From the NCBI GenBank assembly GCA_963705525.1, contig CAVPJW010000006.1, forward strand, positions 248,001 to 312,000: a stretch of DNA of 64,000 nucleotides, given 5' to 3'. Source of the stretch: CAVPJW01 sp963705525 (lineage in GTDB: Bacteria > Acidobacteriota > Vicinamibacteria > Vicinamibacterales > CAVPJW01). The position numbers and the translations under genes were made by a program. Below are positions 61,647 through 64,000 of the stretch, in pieces (positions within the stretch are counted from its first letter, which is position 1; every line of letters starts with the position of its first letter). A model generated the notes under the pieces. It saw only the letters and a program-made list of their open reading frames with translations, did no database searches and was not told the DNA's origin.

Positions 61647-62729
61647 ATGGACGAGCGCGACGCGGTAGTCCTGTCGTGCCTGCGCGGTGTTTCCGTCGCG
61701 CGCGTGGTGGGTGTGATGCGCGCCCTGTTCGCGTCCGACGGAACTGGCCCAACCACGAACGACCTGCTCCAGCATCTGACCTGCAGCGCGCGCCCCGACG
61801 CGGCCGTCGCGCTGACCGGCCTCTATCTGCAGGCCGATCGCGCTCTTCTGCGCGCCCAGGAGTGCGGCCTTCAGGCGATCGCGTGGGGAGATGCCAGATA
61901 TCCGACCCTCCTCGCGGCGATTCCCGACCCGCCGCCCGTCTTGTGGGTGAGCGGCGCGGCGGCCCGACTGAACGATCCCGCGGTCGCCCTGATCGGATCG
62001 CGAGCCGGTTCGCGCTACGCGCTCGACGTCGCTGAGCGGCTCGCGGCCGATCTGGCGCGGCGCGGCGTCACGGTCGTGAGCGGCCTTGCGCGAGGCGTGG
62101 ACTCCGCCGCGCATCGCGGAGCGCTTGCAGCCGGCGGGAATTCGGTGGCGGTGCTCGGTTCGGGCGCCGACGTCATCTATCCACCAGAGCACAAGGATCT
62201 GGCTGCGGCTTTGACGCACTCCGGCGCCGTCGTGAGCGAGTTGCTGCCGGGGACACCGCCTCGTCGCAGTCAGTTTCCGCGGCGCAATCGCATCATCAGC
62301 GGGCTGTCGTTGGCGGTCGTCGTCGTGGAGGCGTCCGAGAAGAGCGGTTCGCTGATCACGGCGGGCTGTGCCCTCGAACAGGGACGTGAGGTGATGGTGG
62401 TGCCAGGCAGCGTCCTGACCGGCCGCAACAGGGGTTCGCACGCCCTTTTGAGGGATGGTGCAAAGATTGTGGAGTCGGCGGACGATATTCTTGACGAGGT
62501 GGGAGGCCTCGGCCGGAGTGAACCTGGCGTCCGGCGTCCCACGCTGGCGGTGTCGAGCGATCCATTGTTGCGCGTCATGGCACCCGGCGAGACCTACGAT
62601 CTCGACATGCTCGCAGAGGAATCCGGTATGCAGGCCGTGAAGCTCCTGCCGCGGTTGCTCGAGCTCGAGATGTCTGGGGCAATCTGCAGAGTCGGAGGAG
62701 GCCGATTCGCCCGATCTTGCACGAAGTGA
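61647..62729 (+). CDS. dprA: DNA-processing protein DprA
   Basis: A 360-aa Rossmann-fold protein loading RecA onto incoming single-stranded DNA in natural transformation. N-terminal helical region (about 1-90), Rossmann core with VALIGSRAGSRYALDVAERL, VVSGLARGVDSAAHRGAL, GSGADVIYPPEH and FPRRNRIISGLS, and a C-terminal winged-helix domain (ETYDLDMLAEESGMQAVKLL). Start ATG 61647. Its leader contains a promoter-like TATAAT and a hairpin with a T-tract. It precedes topA by 45 bases, a common pairing. Confidence 0.95.
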   Translation: MDERDAVVLSCLRGVSVARVVGVMRALFASDGTGPTTNDLLQHLTCSARPDAAVALTGLYLQADRALLRAQECGLQAIAWGDARYPTLLAAIPDPPPVLWVSGAAARLNDPAVALIGSRAGSRYALDVAERLAADLARRGVTVVSGLARGVDSAAHRGALAAGGNSVAVLGSGADVIYPPEHKDLAAALTHSGAVVSELLPGTPPRRSQFPRRNRIISGLSLAVVVVEASEKSGSLITAGCALEQGREVMVVPGSVLTGRNRGSHALLRDGAKIVESADDILDEVGGLGRSEPGVRRPTLAVSSDPLLRVMAPGETYDLDMLAEESGMQAVKLLPRLLELEMSGAICRVGGGRFARSCTK

Positions 62730-62774
62730 TAGGGTAGGAGCGTGGCTCGCTCCAGGAACGTGTCGAAAAAGTCT

Positions 62775-64000
62775 ATGGCGAAACCGCTGGTCATCGTGGA
62801 GTCACCCGCGAAAGCGAAGACGCTGTCGCGGTTTCTGGGACAGAACTATCGCGTGGAAGCGAGCTACGGCCACATCCGCGATCTGCCGGAGTCGGCCGAC
62901 GAAATCCCGGAGGAGATCAAGAAGAAACCCTGGGGCCGATTCGGCGTGGACATCGAGGGCGACTTCAAGCCGTACTATGTCGTGCCGTCCGACAAGAAGC
63001 GCCACGTCCAGTCGCTCCGCGCGGCCCTGAAGGACGCGTCTGAAGTTCTGCTCGCCACCGACCCGGACCGCGAAGGCGAATCCATCAGCTGGCACCTCAC
63101 GCAGGTGCTTCATCCGCGCGTTCCCGTGCGCCGGATCGTTTTTCATGAGATCACCGAGGAGGCGGTCCGCGAGGCGCTCGAATCCGCGCATGAGGTGGAC
63201 GACAACCTCGTGAAGGCGCAGGAGAGCCGCCGCATCCTCGATCGTCTGTACGGCTACACCCTCTCACCCGTCCTGTGGAAAAAGGTCCAAACGGGTCTGA
63301 GCGCTGGGCGCGTACAGAGCGTTGCCGTGCGGGTGATTGTCGAGCGTGAGGAAGAGCGTCGCGCGTTTCGCTCCAGTTCGTACTGGGATCTGGAAGCCCG
63401 CCTCACCGGAGAAGACCGCGAGTTCGGCGCCACGCTGGTCCGGATCGGTGATGATCGCGTCGCGACTGGAAAGGACTTCGACCCCGCGACGGGCGGGCTC
63501 AAGAATGAGCGCGCGCGGCTCTTGAACGAAGAAGCGGCCCGGCAGCTTGCGCAGGCGCTCGAAGGGAATCTGCCGTGGACGGTCACCTCCGTTGACGAGA
63601 AGCCGATGACGCAGCGTCCGGCTGCGCCGTTCACGACGTCGACGCTCCAGCAGGAAGCCAATCGCAAGCTCGGGTACTCCTCAGAGCGGACGATGCAGAT
63701 TGCCCAGCGGCTGTTCCAGGGAATGGAAATCGGCGGCGGCGAGATGGAGGGTCTGATCACCTATCACCGCACCGATTCGACAACGCTCAGCGAGAAAGCG
63801 CTTGGCGAGGCGGCCCGCGTCATACGTGGCATGTTCGGGGCCGAATACTACGGTGGCGCGCGCCAGTACCAGACCAAGGTGCGGAACGCGCAGGAAGCGC
63901 ACGAAGCCATTCGCCCGACGGATTTCCGGCTCGCGCCGCAGCAGCTGGAGCGAATACTTCAATCCGACGAGCTGAAGCTGTACGAGCTCATTTGGAAGCG
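62775..64000 (+). CDS. topA: DNA topoisomerase I, 3' end beyond window
   Basis: Partial type IA topoisomerase that relaxes negative supercoils. TOPRIM domain: LVIVESPAKAKTLSRFLG and the metal motif TDPDREGE. The active-site tyrosine is in GLITYHRTDS. Further family segments: VQTGLSAGRVQSVAVR and RPAAPFTTSTLQQEA. A GTG at 62742 lies in frame with AGGAG one base before it, which is too close; the ATG at 62775 gives the usual MAKPLVIVESPAKAK beginning. The gene runs out of the window at 64000, missing the C-terminal half including any zinc fingers. Confidence 0.94.
   Translation, partial: MAKPLVIVESPAKAKTLSRFLGQNYRVEASYGHIRDLPESADEIPEEIKKKPWGRFGVDIEGDFKPYYVVPSDKKRHVQSLRAALKDASEVLLATDPDREGESISWHLTQVLHPRVPVRRIVFHEITEEAVREALESAHEVDDNLVKAQESRRILDRLYGYTLSPVLWKKVQTGLSAGRVQSVAVRVIVEREEERRAFRSSSYWDLEARLTGEDREFGATLVRIGDDRVATGKDFDPATGGLKNERARLLNEEAARQLAQALEGNLPWTVTSVDEKPMTQRPAAPFTTSTLQQEANRKLGYSSERTMQIAQRLFQGMEIGGGEMEGLITYHRTDSTTLSEKALGEAARVIRGMFGAEYYGGARQYQTKVRNAQEAHEAIRPTDFRLAPQQLERILQSDELKLYELIWK

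Overview
The window looks like chromosome of a high-GC, Gram-negative bacterium, most likely an acidobacterium (Vicinamibacteria-like). This is inferred from LpxC (lipid A synthesis), lipoprotein signals, PadR regulators beside very large MacB-like permeases of the acidobacterial duplicated orphan permease (ADOP) type, and the general gene content. I see no rRNA, tRNA, CRISPR array, prophage or insertion sequence. Coding density is very high, and no gene-free stretch exceeds 300 bases.

Layout. 1-6574: a cut PadR gene, two ADOP permeases and a ring-cleaving-dioxygenase-like protein. 6686-23469: a surface-polysaccharide locus with GT2 and GT4 glycosyltransferases, a UDP-galactopyranose-mutase-like flavoprotein, a Wzx-like flippase, a polysaccharide deacetylase, a Gfo/Idh/MocA oxidoreductase, an AsnB-type amidotransferase and two polytopic GT39-like transferases. 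Many of these genes are coupled by 4-base ATGA/GTGA overlaps. 23493-26480: a second PadR-ADOP pair whose promoter, operator and start codon are fused into about 35 bases. 26687-27412: a secreted Tyr/Gly-rich PEGA protein.

27431-35284 is the most unusual part. It is a minus-strand run with, in transcription order: a perfect inverted repeat that also reads as a sigma-54 -24/-12 promoter; a helix-turn-helix/transmembrane/subtilase protein ending in 15 ILWT units; a 9-codon mini-ORF; a membrane HD-GYP/GAF/degenerate-GGDEF protein; a TPR-containing sigma-54 activator without a receiver domain; and a small conserved protein of unknown function. The middle of this run (about 28.68-33.6 kb) is visibly lower in GC, and both edges fall inside genes. 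I propose it as an autoregulated protease/c-di-GMP signalling system with an exchangeable specificity cassette.

35520-47477: a peptide/nickel-type ABC transporter lacking ATPases, a DapA-family gene broken by two frameshifts, an M48-LysM lipoprotein protease, MtgA, a putative metallopeptidase, an NlpC/P60 lipoprotein, an HNH endonuclease, a beta-propeller protein, and an amino-acid permease broken by two frameshifts. 47608-64000: housekeeping genes uvrA, lpxC, a radical SAM protein, a sigma factor/STAS/small coiled-coil operon, lysA, tmk, comF, rsfS-nadD-obgE-rpmA-rplU, a TPR/lipoprotein pair, dprA and the 5' part of topA. Several genes (padR2, mtgA, and probably the HNH and TPR genes) have -10 boxes so close to the start codon that leaderless mRNAs are likely.
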